64,000 nt of DNA from Anaerovorax odorimutans DSM 5092 (GTDB lineage: Bacteria > Bacillota > Clostridia > Peptostreptococcales > Anaerovoracaceae): NCBI RefSeq assembly GCF_000426305.1, contig NZ_AUFC01000013.1, positions 1 through 64,000 on the forward strand, given 5' to 3'. The notes beneath the pieces were generated by a model, which saw only the letters and a list, made by a program, of their open reading frames with translations, was not told the origin of the DNA and ran no database searches. A program made the position numbers and the translations under genes. Position 1 is the stretch's first letter. Every line of letters starts with the position of its first letter. Positions 63,949 through 64,000 of this stretch are shown piece after piece.

Positions 63949-64000
63949 ATGGTTACATATAGGCAGATTATAAATGCAATTAATTTAAAAATTAAAACTA
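63949..64000 (+). CDS. Start of a phage tail-terminator-like gene (cut by window edge)
   Basis: MVTYRQIINAINLKIKT, the characteristic beginning of DUF6838-type tail-terminator proteins as I remember them, which lie just upstream of the tail sheath gene. ATG after GGGAAGTG. Shows that tail genes probably continue to the right. Confidence 0.5.
   Translation, partial: MVTYRQIINAINLKIKT

Overview
The window looks like a chromosomal segment of a low-GC, anaerobic, spore-forming Clostridia/Tissierellia-type Firmicute. Evidence for this is spoIVA, cotJA/cotJB and a split cotJC, S-layer-homology (SLH) proteins, a T-box leader, an ECF importer, and A/T-rich codon use with TTG/GTG starts behind strong AGGAGG sites. 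The genus cannot be fixed from this window. Functional names rest on sequence motifs and family memory; no search was run.

Layout. (1) 1-8.7 kb, minus strand: an RHS/YD-repeat polymorphic toxin of 1965 aa with a candidate membrane-anchored immunity protein behind it, a broken phage-like gene in front, and a downstream orphan RHS C-terminus sharing a 75-bp perfect repeat with the main gene. Between the two tips lies a scar with an RHS remnant and the tail of a large serine recombinase. (2) 9.1-17.6 kb: a very A/T-rich island. On the minus strand it has a 920-aa protein with the catalytic signature of single-chain two-barrel RNA polymerases (YonO/QDE-1 type), overlapping a zinc-ribbon partner. 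Divergent to it are a DGQHR-like protein, a catalytically dead tyrosine-recombinase-fold protein (like SPbeta YopR/MrpR), an XRE regulator and small unknowns. Together they resemble an SPbeta-type control cassette without virion genes. (3) 17.7-25.3 kb: spoIVA; a sigma-54 activator with a permease-cyclase operon carrying a textbook -24/-12 promoter; a CsoR-type repressor; a Crp/Fnr regulator.

(4) 25.5-43.3 kb: an 18-kb same-strand cluster bounded by two similar terminators. It contains a MotA/TolQ/ExbB channel with a DUF2149-like partner, six exported or membrane-anchored proteins with a molybdopterin-oxidoreductase-like fold (two with SLH domains), a 1163-aa RCC1-repeat protein, a secreted metallophosphoesterase, and a complete ECF transporter (S, two ATPases, T). 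I infer an energised cell-surface capture and uptake system of unknown substrate. (5) 43.8-58.8 kb: housekeeping and transport genes, including a Trp-specifier T-box in front of trpXYZ, trxA, cls, glyA, rocF, nfo, a LysE exporter and cotJA-cotJB.

(6) 58.75-64 kb: cotJC is cut after 34 recognisable codons by a prophage whose large serine recombinase lies directly at the junction. Repressor, divergent operators, Cro-like protein, replication genes and a late regulator follow; then head genes are missing and a tail-type gene starts at the window edge. This arrangement suggests a sporulation-gene-interrupting element like skin.
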